Positions 56,175 through 64,000 of a stretch of DNA of 64,000 nt are shown here, one piece after another. The notes under the pieces are model-generated. The model worked only from the letters and a program-made list of their open reading frames with translations. It had not been told where the DNA came from and ran no database searches. Positions within the stretch are counted from its first letter, which is position 1. Each line of letters opens with the position of its first letter. The stretch comes from Aureispira anguillae (GTDB lineage Bacteria; Bacteroidota; Bacteroidia; Chitinophagales; Saprospiraceae): NCBI RefSeq assembly GCF_026000115.1, contig NZ_AP026867.1, positions 5,382,001 through 5,446,000 on the forward strand, written 5' to 3'. The position numbers and the translations under genes are program-made.

Positions 56175-56827
56175 ACTGAAACTTCCTCCAAACTCTTACG
56201 ATGAATATCTGGAACCATTGCATCTTTGGCAGGATAACCTACTGGCAAGAGTAGAACCGCTCGCTCATTTTTAGGACGCTCCAAAATTTGTTCTAAAAAG
56301 TTCATAGGGCTAGGCGTATGCGTCAAAGAGCACAAACCAGCCTGATGAATAGCCGCAATCAAAAAACCAGCCGCCAATCCAATGGATTCATTGACATAGT
56401 AATTTTTGCGCTTCCCTTCTGGATGTATTTCATACGCTTTTTTGAACACCACAATCAAATAAGGAGCTTCCTCCAAAAAAGGTTTGTGTTCATCCGTTCC
56501 CAAAGGAGCCAAATCTCTTAGCCATTCTTCGGACATTCGACCGTGATAATTTTCTTGCTCTTCTTTTTCGGCTGCAATTCGAATCTTTTTTTTCATTTCA
56601 GGAGAGCTAATAACCGCAAACGTCCAAGGTTGCTTATGTGCTCCAGAAGGGGCTGTAGAAGCCGTTTTGATAATATCTTCAATGACTTTTTTGGGAACAG
56701 GACGATCGGAAAAATGACGAATGGTACGACGAGTATCCATTGCTTGATAGAATTGCTCAGCGTTTTTAATTAGTTGTTCATCAGAAAGGATGGGGCGAGA
56801 ATGAGGAATAAATGGATAGACAGTCAT
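56165..56827 (-). CDS. Nitroreductase-family protein, iodotyrosine deiodinase (IYD)-like
   Basis: 220 residues. RRTIRHFSDRPVPKKVIEDI and TASTAPSGAHKQPWTFAVI bind FMN. The lid-like segment EEQENYHGRMSEEWLRDLAPLGT and KPFLEEAPYLIVVF fit the IYD branch, which reductively dehalogenates halotyrosines. NESIGLAAGFLIAAIHQAGL is also typical. The natural substrate in bacteria is unclear. It overlaps the GldM-like gene. Confidence 0.85.
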   Translation of the reverse strand: MTVYPFIPHSRPILSDEQLIKNAEQFYQAMDTRRTIRHFSDRPVPKKVIEDIIKTASTAPSGAHKQPWTFAVISSPEMKKKIRIAAEKEEQENYHGRMSEEWLRDLAPLGTDEHKPFLEEAPYLIVVFKKAYEIHPEGKRKNYYVNESIGLAAGFLIAAIHQAGLCSLTHTPSPMNFLEQILERPKNERAVLLLPVGYPAKDAMVPDIHRKSLEEVSVWY

Positions 56828-56890
56828 AATCGTATATTAAGGTTATTTAAAATTAATGCTCCGTTGAGTTAACTGCATTGCTTATTCGAG

Positions 56891-57003
56891 GTAGCTTCGC
56901 TGCTACTACGTGGTAACCACGTTGCTTGGCTAGCTCATTATCACTCATGGGTCAGCAGGCTGGATTCGTGAGGTCGCAAGCTCTGTTTGGGTTTTAAACA
57001 GAG
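56891..57003. repeat. Palindromic cluster upstream of the nitroreductase gene
   Basis: Three hairpins follow one another: GTAGC-TTCGCT-GCTAC (56891-56906), ACGTGG-TAA-CCACGT (56908-56922) and CTCTGTTT-GGGTTTT-AAACAGAG (56981-57003). It is G/C-richer than its surroundings and resembles REP-like intergenic repeats. Confidence 0.4.
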
Positions 57004-57100
57004 TAATATAAAATGATAATTGGCTATAAAAATAGCACCTTATGGCTAAGCCGAACTAAACAACAAATAAGCAGAAATAGCAATGTCTCTACAATATCAA

Positions 57101-57124
57101 AAGCTAAGTACCATTACTTAGCTT
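57101..57124 (-). terminator. Hairpin overlapping the mtaB stop codon
   Basis: AAGCTAAGTA (57101-57110) / TACTTAGCTT (57115-57124) is a perfect 10-bp stem with a 4-nt loop, followed on the minus strand by TTTTGAT. It is probably a terminator, though the U-tract is weak. Confidence 0.5.
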
Positions 57125-58461
57125 ATAATTTTAGCCTCCACCATTAACTCTTCTTCATTTGGTGCAAAATCCAATAGTTCAACAGGTATCAATTGATTAA
57201 TTAGTTGCTCATCGTAATCTACAGCAACTTTTATATAATTTTCAGTAAAACCAGTCATTTTACCGTCAATGTTTTTTCCCTCTAAAAGAGCGACCTGTTG
57301 ACTGCCTAAATATTGGGTATAAAAATGGCGTCGTTTTTTCTCCGATAAAATACGAAGCATTTCATTGCGTTCTCGGCGAACGTGTACAGGAACAACATTT
57401 TCCATTTCTGCTGCTGGAGTATTAGCTCGCTCTGAATACGTAAAGACATGCAAGTAAGAAATATCCAATTCTTGGATAAATCGATAGGTCTCTTTAAAAT
57501 CCTCGTCTGTTTCTCCAGGAAAACCAACAATAACATCTACTCCAATACAACAATGAGGAATGTGTTGACGAATCGTAGCTACTCTGTCTGCATACAACTC
57601 TCGTTTATAACGGCGACGCATTTCCCTCAATTGTTTGTTATTTCCAGACTGTAAAGGAATGTGAAAATGTGGTACAAAACGATTGGAATTGGCTACAAAC
57701 TCTATAATTTCTGTTGTTAGCAAATTGGGTTCAATAGAAGAAATACGAAAACGATCAATCCCTTTCACTAAATCTAAGGCTCGAATTAAATCAATAAACA
57801 GTGCTTCTTTTTTAGGTTTTAATCCTTCTATAACCTCTGTTCCATTTCCAAAGTCACCAATATTAACCCCAGTCAGCACAATTTCTTTAATGCCCATTGC
57901 TGCAATTTCTTCTGCATTCTTAACAATACTCTCAATGGTATTGCTTCGGCTTGCTCCTCTTGCTTGAGGAATGGTACAAAAAGAACATTTGTAATTGCAA
58001 CCATCCTGAACTTTTAGAAAAGAACGGGTACGATCGCCAAATGAAAAAGCATTTACAAATTCATTGGCTTCTTTTACATTACCTGCTTGTACCATTCCCT
58101 TAGATGGCGCCTTACTTAGATCGTCTACGTAATCTAATATTCTAAATTTCTGAGCCGCTCCCAAGACCAAATCTACCCCTGGAATTTCAGCAATTTCATC
58201 GGGTTTGAGTTGAGCATAACAACCGACCACGACCACAAAAGCATTGGGCGAATTGCGCAACGCTTTCCGAACCGTTTTGCGGCACTTTCGATCTGCAAAA
58301 TCAGTAACGGAGCAGGTATTAATAACATAAATATCTGCCGCTTCTTTAAAAGCTACTTCATTGTAACCAGCATCTTCAAATAAACGCCCAATACTAGAAG
58401 TTTCAGAGTAATTGAGTTTACAACCTAGGGTATGGAATGCGACTGTTTTTGGTGTTGCCAC
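57118..58461 (-). CDS. mtaB: tRNA threonylcarbamoyladenosine (t6A37) methylthiotransferase
   Basis: 447 residues. The N-terminal cluster Cys are in TLGCKLNYSE, INTCSVTD and VVGCYAQL. The radical-SAM motif is CNYKCSFC (DGCNYKCSFCTIPQARG). A TRAM-like C-terminal domain follows (about 380-440). It converts t6A37 to ms2t6A37. It lies downstream of the aro genes with a 138-bp gap, so cotranscription is possible. Confidence 0.95.
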   Translation of the reverse strand: MATPKTVAFHTLGCKLNYSETSSIGRLFEDAGYNEVAFKEAADIYVINTCSVTDFADRKCRKTVRKALRNSPNAFVVVVGCYAQLKPDEIAEIPGVDLVLGAAQKFRILDYVDDLSKAPSKGMVQAGNVKEANEFVNAFSFGDRTRSFLKVQDGCNYKCSFCTIPQARGASRSNTIESIVKNAEEIAAMGIKEIVLTGVNIGDFGNGTEVIEGLKPKKEALFIDLIRALDLVKGIDRFRISSIEPNLLTTEIIEFVANSNRFVPHFHIPLQSGNNKQLREMRRRYKRELYADRVATIRQHIPHCCIGVDVIVGFPGETDEDFKETYRFIQELDISYLHVFTYSERANTPAAEMENVVPVHVRRERNEMLRILSEKKRRHFYTQYLGSQQVALLEGKNIDGKMTGFTENYIKVAVDYDEQLINQLIPVELLDFAPNEEELMVEAKIIS

Positions 58462-58599
58462 TATATTTTATTTAGAATTGGATTGAACAAATGGTTTATT
58501 AGAACCCCTGTTAACCACTAATTAAGCAAACTGCAAAAATACGCTTTTTTGGAGAACTCTCCTAATTTGTATTTATTGGATTACAGAAGTAACTAAAGA

Positions 58600-59685
58600 C
58601 TAAACCTTCAAGCGATCTGTCATTGCCAACAAATAATAATCTAGTAGCACTAAGGCAGCCATTCCTTCCACTATAGGTACTGCTCTAGGCACCACACAAG
58701 GATCATGTCTTCCTCTTCCTGTTATCGTTACCACTTCACCTTTCAGATCTACCGATTGTTGGTCTCTCATAATCGTTGCAACAGGTTTAAACGCTGTTTG
58801 AAAATAAATATCCATCCCATTAGAAATTCCTCCTTGGATTCCTCCAGAATGATTGGAGCTTGTCTTGATCCGTCCATTGTCATTAACAAAAGGGTCATTG
58901 TGCTCTGATCCTCGCATCGAGACCCCTTCAAAACCAGAACCATATTGAAATCCTTTACAGGCATTAATACTCAACATGGCTTTCCCTAATTCAGCGTGTA
59001 AGCGATCAAAAACAGGCTCTCCCAATCCCACAGGGCAGCCCTTAATCACGCAACTCACGACTCCTCCAGTGGTGTCTCCTTCTTTTTTTATTGCCTTAAT
59101 ATAAGCCTCCATTTCCTTAGCAATAGCAAGATCAGGACAACGAACAGGAGTTTTTTCGACCAATGAAAGATCAAGGCTCTTATAATCCGAACGAATCGAC
59201 AAAGGTCCCACCTGACTCACATAAGCAGTAATCTGAATGCCTTTTTGAGCTAATATTTGTTGTGCAATAGCTCCTGCTGCTACTCTTGCCGCAGTCTCTC
59301 TAGCTGAAGAACGCCCCCCTCCCCTATAATCTCTATTGATGTACTTTTGGGAGTATGTAAAATCAGCATGAGAAGGTCTAAATCGATCTTGAATATGAGA
59401 GTAATCTTTGGTTTTTTGATTGGTATTAGCAATGAACAAAGTAATTGGCGTTCCTGTTGTTTTCCCTTCAAATACCCCTGATAAAATATCAAATTCATCA
59501 GCCTCTTTTCGTTGGGTAACAATTGCAGATTGTCCTGGTTTTCGTCGATTTAGTTGGGACTGAATATAAGCTCTATCCAACTCAATTCCTGCTGGACAAC
59601 CATCTATGATTACCCCAATACCTCGACCATGAGATTCGCCAAAGGTGGTAATTTTAAATAGTTTCCCAAATGTATTGCCTGCCAT
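58600..59685 (-). CDS. aroC: Chorismate synthase
   Basis: 361 residues with [40 protein letters not shown] and [19 protein letters not shown], all AroC signatures. It converts EPSP to chorismate. It is packed 5 bp after aroB in the attenuator-controlled phhA-aroB-aroC operon. Confidence 0.97.
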   Translation of the reverse strand: MAGNTFGKLFKITTFGESHGRGIGVIIDGCPAGIELDRAYIQSQLNRRKPGQSAIVTQRKEADEFDILSGVFEGKTTGTPITLFIANTNQKTKDYSHIQDRFRPSHADFTYSQKYINRDYRGGGRSSARETAARVAAGAIAQQILAQKGIQITAYVSQVGPLSIRSDYKSLDLSLVEKTPVRCPDLAIAKEMEAYIKAIKKEGDTTGGVVSCVIKGCPVGLGEPVFDRLHAELGKAMLSINACKGFQYGSGFEGVSMRGSEHNDPFVNDNGRIKTSSNHSGGIQGGISNGMDIYFQTAFKPVATIMRDQQSVDLKGEVVTITGRGRHDPCVVPRAVPIVEGMAALVLLDYYLLAMTDRLKV

Positions 59686-59690
59686 AATGT

Positions 59691-60764
59691 TTAAATCTTA
59701 ATCCCCTGAGTTAATTGATTGTAATAATTTAAGGCTTCTAAAATAAGTTCATCTTCTGCATGAACATTAATTTTAAACGTCCCTATTTCTTTTAATAAAG
59801 TAAAGCAAATTTGGTTGTGCTCATTTTTTTTGTCTTGTCGAATAAGCGCTAAAATAGCTGTCGGGTCTAAATTTGTTAAATCATAGCTAGGATACAACCG
59901 TAATAAATAGGTGGTAATTTGGGCTAAATCTGTTTCCAATAAACCTGTTAATTTCCAACTCAGATAGCTTTCTGTAAGCATTCCAATAGCAACGGCCTCT
60001 CCATGTAACAATGGTAACTTGGTTTCCCAACTCAAACTTTCTACAGCATGCCCTATGGTATGACCAAAATTAAGGCTTTTCCGAATATTTTGTTCAAAAG
60101 GATCTTGTTCTACAATTTTCTTTTTAATCGACAAAGAATGCGCTATAATAGGTTCCCATACTAAGTTTGCCAAATTGGAAGAAGTCAACAATTGGCTAAA
60201 ATACCTACCATCCTCAATCAAAGCATGCTTAACAATTTCTGCAAAACCACTGTATAATTCATTTTGAGGCAAAGTATCAAAAAAGTCGCTTAACAAATAG
60301 ACGGCTTTGGGGTTCTTAAATAAACCTATGCTATTTTTAACCAGCGCAAAATCTATCCCTAATTTACCACCTATAGATGCATCCACTTGTGCCAGTAAGG
60401 TCGTTGGAATTTGTATAAAATCCATTCCACGCTTAAAAGTACTAGCGCAAAAGCCCCCCATGTCGCCAATCACCCCTCCGCCTAAGTTAAGTAAAACAGA
60501 CTTACGATCGGCTTGCTGATTCATCAATGCAGTCCATATTATTTGGCAAGTTTGAATATTTTTGTGTGCTTCCCCTGCTTCAATTGATATGATATTTAGC
60601 TCATAATCCATCAACGCTTTTTGCAAAATTGGTAAACAATACTGCTCTGTATTGGTATCAACTAATACAAAAATTTTGGAATAAGCTCCTGTCCTTAATT
60701 GTTCTTTTAATTGAATAAATCCTTGATCCTGAAATTGGATGTTATAACCTTGTAATGAAATCAT
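59691..60764 (-). CDS. aroB: 3-dehydroquinate synthase
   Basis: 357 residues. [21 protein letters not shown] and [16 protein letters not shown] bind NAD and substrate, and the metal-binding His lies in [12 protein letters not shown] and [11 protein letters not shown]. It makes 3-dehydroquinate from DAHP. Its ATG overlaps the phhA stop (TAATG), showing coupling. Confidence 0.97.
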   Translation of the reverse strand: MISLQGYNIQFQDQGFIQLKEQLRTGAYSKIFVLVDTNTEQYCLPILQKALMDYELNIISIEAGEAHKNIQTCQIIWTALMNQQADRKSVLLNLGGGVIGDMGGFCASTFKRGMDFIQIPTTLLAQVDASIGGKLGIDFALVKNSIGLFKNPKAVYLLSDFFDTLPQNELYSGFAEIVKHALIEDGRYFSQLLTSSNLANLVWEPIIAHSLSIKKKIVEQDPFEQNIRKSLNFGHTIGHAVESLSWETKLPLLHGEAVAIGMLTESYLSWKLTGLLETDLAQITTYLLRLYPSYDLTNLDPTAILALIRQDKKNEHNQICFTLLKEIGTFKINVHAEDELILEALNYYNQLTQGIKI

Positions 60765-61543
60765 TATGCCTTTATTAATAATTCATCAAAATTAAATTTC
60801 TGCCCATCTGCAATGATGATTTCCGACTCTACAGCTTGCTTTATCCGCTCTTCTAACTGGGGCAAACTATGGTACAATTGTTCGTAAGATGCTGCCACAA
60901 AATATTGTGCCTGAAACTTGTCCTTAATATAAGGGGTCTCCAAGATACGATCCAAATCAAATGCAAAATGCTGTGGCTCTGTCCCCAATGAATAAACCGA
61001 TTCTCCTGGAGAAGACAAAATCCCTGCGCCATAAATTTTAACTTGGTGGTCTTCTTTAATTAATCCAAATTCTACCGTATACCAATAAATCCTAGCCATT
61101 AATTCTACGGCTGTTGGCGAGTCTATATATTTTAAAGCAATTTGGCTCAAACCATTCAAAAAACCAGCAAAATAAGGCTCACTCAACAAAGGAACATGAC
61201 CAAAAACATCGTGAAACATGTCTGGTTCCTCAATATATTTTAATTGAGCCAAACTACGCATCCATGTGGTAGCAGGAAATTGTTTTTGAGCTAATAATTC
61301 AAAAAATGGTTTGTTATCAATAATCCCAGGAACAGCATAAACTTGCCATCCAGTCAATGCTTTTAGTGCTTCATTGACTACGGTAAAACGAGGAATTCGA
61401 TTGGGTATAAATTGAACCGTTTTGATTCCTTCCAAATAGTTTTTTGTTGCACGGGTAGCCAGTATTTCTATTTGTTCATTATACATAAGCTCCCATACTT
61501 GATGGTGTTCGGAGGTGTATTGATCGTACTCTTGTCGCATCAT
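60764..61543 (-). CDS. phhA: Phenylalanine 4-hydroxylase-like aromatic amino acid hydroxylase
   Basis: 259 residues, the size of monomeric bacterial PhhA. The iron triad is H111 and H116 (EPDMFHDVFGHVPLL) with E158 (IYWYTVEFGL). YGAGILSSPGE follows as in the family. It makes Tyr from Phe with tetrahydropterin and O2. It is the first structural gene after the aromatic attenuator and is coupled to aroB, so Tyr supply and chorismate supply share control. Confidence 0.92.
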   Translation of the reverse strand: MMRQEYDQYTSEHHQVWELMYNEQIEILATRATKNYLEGIKTVQFIPNRIPRFTVVNEALKALTGWQVYAVPGIIDNKPFFELLAQKQFPATTWMRSLAQLKYIEEPDMFHDVFGHVPLLSEPYFAGFLNGLSQIALKYIDSPTAVELMARIYWYTVEFGLIKEDHQVKIYGAGILSSPGESVYSLGTEPQHFAFDLDRILETPYIKDKFQAQYFVAASYEQLYHSLPQLEERIKQAVESEIIIADGQKFNFDELLIKA

Positions 61544-61574
61544 GTTTTTTGTATTTGTGTTAATTAAACAAAAA

Positions 61575-61606
61575 AAATCCTAGCCCAAAAGTGGACTAGG
61601 ATTTTC
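61575..61606 (-). terminator. Attenuator terminator of the phhA-aroB-aroC operon
   Basis: Minus-strand stem AAAATCCTAG / CTAGGATTTT (61606-61597 with 61584-61575) with a 12-nt loop and a U8 tract lies between the leader peptide stop and phhA. Its 5' arm and loop (61601-61586) can pair instead with 61659-61671 in the leader, see that entry. Confidence 0.85.
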
Positions 61607-61637
61607 AGATTATGTATACCGTTTATTATTGAATGGT

Positions 61638-61727
61638 TAACAACTACATAATGCGTCCCTGTCCACTTGGTCGAAAAACCAGTAGAAATAAGTAGCATTA
61701 TAATAATATAAGTGAGTTGTATTCATT
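61638..61727 (-). CDS. Aromatic leader peptide of the phhA-aroB-aroC attenuator, 29 residues
   Basis: The frame starts at ATG (61727-61725) and stops at TAA (61640-61638). Residues 7-18 read YYYNATYFYWFF: five Tyr, three Phe and one Trp in 12 codons. It starts about 13 nt after the predicted transcription start. The distal part (61659-61671, minus AAGTGGACAGG preceded by CC) is complementary to the 5' half and loop of the terminator (minus CCTAGTCCACTT, then GG), with one bulged A. Stalling at aromatic codons should free this segment and prevent termination. The peptide itself has no other likely role. Confidence 0.85.
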
Positions 61728-61746
61728 GATTTATTTTGTTCTCAAA

Positions 61747-61777
61747 CAAATGTAGGCTAGCTAATATAAAAAAACAA
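61747..61777 (-). promoter_or_regulatory. Promoter of the aromatic operon
   Basis: The minus strand shows a TTG (61777-61775), a 20-bp spacer and TACATTTG (61754-61747), matching TAnnTTTG. The start site would be near 61740, just before the leader peptide. Confidence 0.65.
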
Positions 61778-61938
61778 GTTTTTGAGTCGATTATTTTTTT
61801 TTCTCCAATAGATTAAACCTTTTGATTAAAAACAGCTCTAATAAAATGAGCGCTCAAAACAAGACAATTGATCTTGAATTGGAAGTTGAGATTAAGCTTC
61901 CTACTTATAAATTTCTAATAAAAGCAACAAATAAAAAT

Positions 61939-62931
61939 ATGAAAAAGTTATTATGGGTAGTAATGGGTTTGTGTTTTTTAATTAACCAATCTCTAGCACA
62001 AGCACCCCACCAAGGGCGCAAAGATCACAAACCTTTATTGAGTAAAGAGGCTAAACAGGAACTACAAGAGTTTCACAAAAAAGAAATTTACCCCATCAAA
62101 AAGGCAACTCACGACCAATTCCTAAAAAGTTTAAGTCAAGATGATATTGCTTTTTTAGAATCCAAGCGTGCAGAAAGCAAAACCTTGCACCAAGAGGCTC
62201 AGGCATTGCGCCAAGAAATGAAAGCATTAAGAACCAGTGGAAAAGATAGAAAAGAAATACGAGAAGAAATGAAAACTGCTTTTGAGCCCATTAGAGAAAA
62301 ACGAAAAGCCTTTATGGAATCTATGAAACCTTTTATGGAACGAAATATGGAGGTCGTCAAACAATCAATGGAAACTCTAAAGTCGCATCGAGAAACATGG
62401 AAAACTCAAAAAAGAGAAATTCTAAAAAAGTACTTATCTGAGGAGGAAATAGCAAAAATGGAAGCGCACAGAAAGAAAAAGCAAGAACGACATGCCCAAC
62501 ATGCTCCAAAGAAATCGGCACACAAAAAAGGAGGAAAAGCGGTAAAATTTGTCTTGTGGGATGGGGAGTTCAAAACGCCTAGACATGGCAAAAGAGGGAG
62601 AAAGGAATGTAAAACAACTCAGGAGAAAGGAAATCAATCCGAAAAATTGTCTACCACAAAAATCGACAAGAACATAACTCTGAGTAATTATCCAAATCCT
62701 GCGATTACACAAACTACTATTTTGTTGACCACTAAAGAAGAAGCTAAAACGGTAAAAATCATCATCAACGATGCAGATGGAAAACAAGTTTGGATGAAAC
62801 AATATGCTAAGCTAAATGCTGGAGAACATAAGATAGATGTTAATTTGCGTAAATTTGCGAGTGGACAGTATTTTTATACGGTAAGTATTGGAGAACAATC
62901 TATTACAAAAACATTGATCGTTAATCAGTAA
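61939..62931 (+). CDS. Exported helical (Spy/CpxP-like) protein with T9SS sorting domain
   Basis: 330 residues from the ATG at 61939 (MKKLLWVVMGLCFLINQSLAQ, a clear signal peptide); an ATG 39 codons upstream would bury it. Residues about 30-200 form charged helices with LSQDDIAFLESKRAESKTL and LSEEEIAKMEAHRKKK, resembling LTxxQ-like Spy/CpxP helices. A Lys/His-rich linker follows. The end is a type A sorting domain (LSNYPNPAITQTTILL...GQYFYTVSIGEQSITKTLIV). The role is unknown. Confidence 0.75.
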   Translation: MKKLLWVVMGLCFLINQSLAQAPHQGRKDHKPLLSKEAKQELQEFHKKEIYPIKKATHDQFLKSLSQDDIAFLESKRAESKTLHQEAQALRQEMKALRTSGKDRKEIREEMKTAFEPIREKRKAFMESMKPFMERNMEVVKQSMETLKSHRETWKTQKREILKKYLSEEEIAKMEAHRKKKQERHAQHAPKKSAHKKGGKAVKFVLWDGEFKTPRHGKRGRKECKTTQEKGNQSEKLSTTKIDKNITLSNYPNPAITQTTILLTTKEEAKTVKIIINDADGKQVWMKQYAKLNAGEHKIDVNLRKFASGQYFYTVSIGEQSITKTLIVNQ

Positions 62932-62945
62932 ATAATCCATTTAAT

Positions 62946-62984
62946 AAATTGCCCCTGTGATTGAAATTATCACAGGGGCAATTT
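62946..62984. terminator. Strong terminator between convergent genes
   Basis: AAATTGCCCCTGTGAT (62946-62961) / ATCACAGGGGCAATTT (62969-62984) is a perfect 16-bp stem with a 7-nt loop, between stops at 62931 and 63001. Confidence 0.88.
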
Positions 62985-63000
62985 TATTGACAGGAAGATA

Positions 63001-63789
63001 CTACAAAGTTACTTCATACATAAACGTTTCGCTTAAAACACTATTGGTGCTATCGGTAGGTATCCAAAAAATAGGAGTCGTACCACCATTACCCGTTGTA
63101 GCTTGATGATCAATTGTTGCTTTAAAATCCATAGAATCACCAGGAGTTATGGTTACACTTTCAGTTATAATAGCAGGTGTATAACAGACAGAATCTGATC
63201 CTCCCTGTGTACAAATTGCAACCTGCCAAGCAGCAGGATTTGATGTTTCATTGGTTCTAGCCCATTGCACATCCAAAGGAATTGTGTTATCATTAATGAT
63301 CCAAAGGTGATAATCGGTAGCAGGGGCATTCATTCGAACACTTTGAGAAGTAAAACCCTGTGGGACAATTCTAAAATAAGAATTAAGTGTTGTCAACGTA
63401 TAAGAAAATACCTTTGAGGTAAGAGAAGGATCCGCAGCATCATAAAAATTAAGCGTCCCACTCCCCGTTCCTAAAGTTCCATTTGGCGTTACCATTAGAA
63501 CAACTTCTTTAGACGTATTCGCAGGAATCGTTAAGGTACCTGTAGCAGCAGCACTGCCATTTACATCATAGGTCCAACCTGTTACAGCTTGGGTTTCTGC
63601 ACGATCCCACTGGATTGTCGCCTCTTGATCTGTCGCATTTTTAACAATGACTCTTATGTGCTTGTCATTCGTAACTAAACCAAACTCTGTAGTGGAAGTT
63701 CTAGATAGCTCAACTGTCACTGTATTTTTTACTTCACAAGCAGAAAACAAAAGAACAGTCAGCATTAGTAACATTAATATACTTTTCAT
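63001..63789 (-). CDS. Lipoprotein with two Ig-like repeats
   Basis: 262 residues. The lipobox is LLFSAC (Cys 18). Two beta-rich units of about 115 residues follow (IRVIVKNATDQEATIQWDRAE...GTLTIPANTSKEVVLM and LWIINDNTIPLDVQWARTNE...VTITPGDSMDFKATI), each like an Ig/ASPM-type domain. A paralogue starts beyond the window end (63885-64000 part visible). The function is unknown. Confidence 0.75.
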   Translation of the reverse strand: MKSILMLLMLTVLLFSACEVKNTVTVELSRTSTTEFGLVTNDKHIRVIVKNATDQEATIQWDRAETQAVTGWTYDVNGSAAATGTLTIPANTSKEVVLMVTPNGTLGTGSGTLNFYDAADPSLTSKVFSYTLTTLNSYFRIVPQGFTSQSVRMNAPATDYHLWIINDNTIPLDVQWARTNETSNPAAWQVAICTQGGSDSVCYTPAIITESVTITPGDSMDFKATIDHQATTGNGGTTPIFWIPTDSTNSVLSETFMYEVTL

Positions 63790-63822
63790 AATATTTATTT
63801 TAGGAGATGATTATTCTTTTAT

Positions 63823-63866
63823 AAAAAAAGCTACTTAAAGGATTGTCCCTTAAGTAGCTTTTTTTT
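63823..63866 (-). terminator. Terminator between the two tandem lipoprotein genes
   Basis: AAAAAAAGCTACTTAA (63823-63838) / TTAAGTAGCTTTTTTT (63850-63865) with an 11-nt loop separates the upstream paralogue from the lipoprotein gene at 63001. Confidence 0.85.
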
Positions 63867-63884
63867 CAAAACATTTCTAAATGA

Positions 63885-64000
63885 CTATAACGTTACTTCG
63901 TGAGTAAGCTCTTGGCTAAGTACGCTATTAACGCTATCCGCTGCTACCCAAAAAATAGGAGTCGTACCACCATTTCCTGTAGTCAATTGGTGATCAATTG
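63885..64000 (-). CDS. C-terminal part of a tandem lipoprotein paralogue (cut by window end)
   Basis: The last 37 codons and stop (TAG at 63887-63885) read IDHQLTTGNGGTTPIFW then VAADSVNSVLSQELTHEVTL. This matches the C-terminus of the protein at 63001-63789 almost residue for residue (IDHQATTGNGGTTPIFW). The DNA is also very similar, so the duplication may be recent. Confidence 0.85.
   Translation of the reverse strand, partial: IDHQLTTGNGGTTPIFWVAADSVNSVLSQELTHEVTL

Overview
The window comes from a low-GC member of the Bacteroidota, most likely the Saprospiria (Saprospira/Aureispira-like). Supporting signs are Bacteroidota-type promoters (TTTG / TAnnTTTG), type IX secretion C-terminal sorting domains on three large exported proteins, DUF4271 and DUF6089 families, a split atpD-atpC locus, a b558-type sdhCAB operon, and a carotenoid cluster whose enzyme set fits saproxanthin. 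The family-level assignment is inference; no 16S rRNA or tRNA gene is present.

Layout. 1-9.3 kb: the start of a TetR regulator, a PagL-like lipid A deacylase, TPR proteins, DUF4271 with a HemD-like protein, and a zinc-ribbon/Nif3-like pair. 9.4-18.7 kb: an OmpA protein with calcium-binding repeats, glutamate dehydrogenase, an arginase-fold protein without its metal sites, two TonB-C proteins, a ClpP-like lipoprotein behind a structured leader, and atpD-atpC. 19-31 kb: a BamA-like protein, NAD kinase, DUF6089, an M20-like protein without its metal ligands, two membrane-anchored winged-helix paralogues, a subtilase, a glucosaminidase-like protein and rsmE. 33.5-39.3 kb: carotenoid operon crtI-crtB-crtD-(cruF-crtZ fusion)-crtY. 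39-50 kb: a hypothetical helical protein, an LRR surface protein, a BON/LysM protein, RNase P RNA (minus strand) and sdhCAB. 49.7-50.6 kb: a gene-poor stretch with two copies of a structured small-RNA-like element. 50.7-56.8 kb: a DUF559 nuclease-like protein, a barrel protein, a Crp regulator, then rsmG, pterin carbinolamine dehydratase, hemD, hemC, a short GldM-like protein and an IYD-like nitroreductase. 57-61.8 kb: mtaB, aroC, aroB and phenylalanine hydroxylase, preceded by an aromatic-codon leader peptide and an attenuator. 61.9-64 kb: a T9SS helical protein and two tandem lipoproteins, the second cut by the window end.

Main discoveries. (1) A complete ribosome-mediated attenuator for the phhA-aroB-aroC operon: promoter, a 29-codon leader rich in Tyr/Phe/Trp, an antiterminator segment and an intrinsic terminator. 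(2) Two paralogous minus-strand structured RNAs after sdhB whose helices are kept although their sequences differ. (3) A second probable attenuator or small RNA before the ClpP-like lipoprotein. (4) Three enzyme-fold proteins that have lost catalytic residues (arginase, M20 peptidase, GH73-like glucosaminidase). (5) A CruF-CrtZ fusion. (6) Two divergent HEM4/HemD-like proteins. All functions are inferred from reading the sequence; no database search was run.
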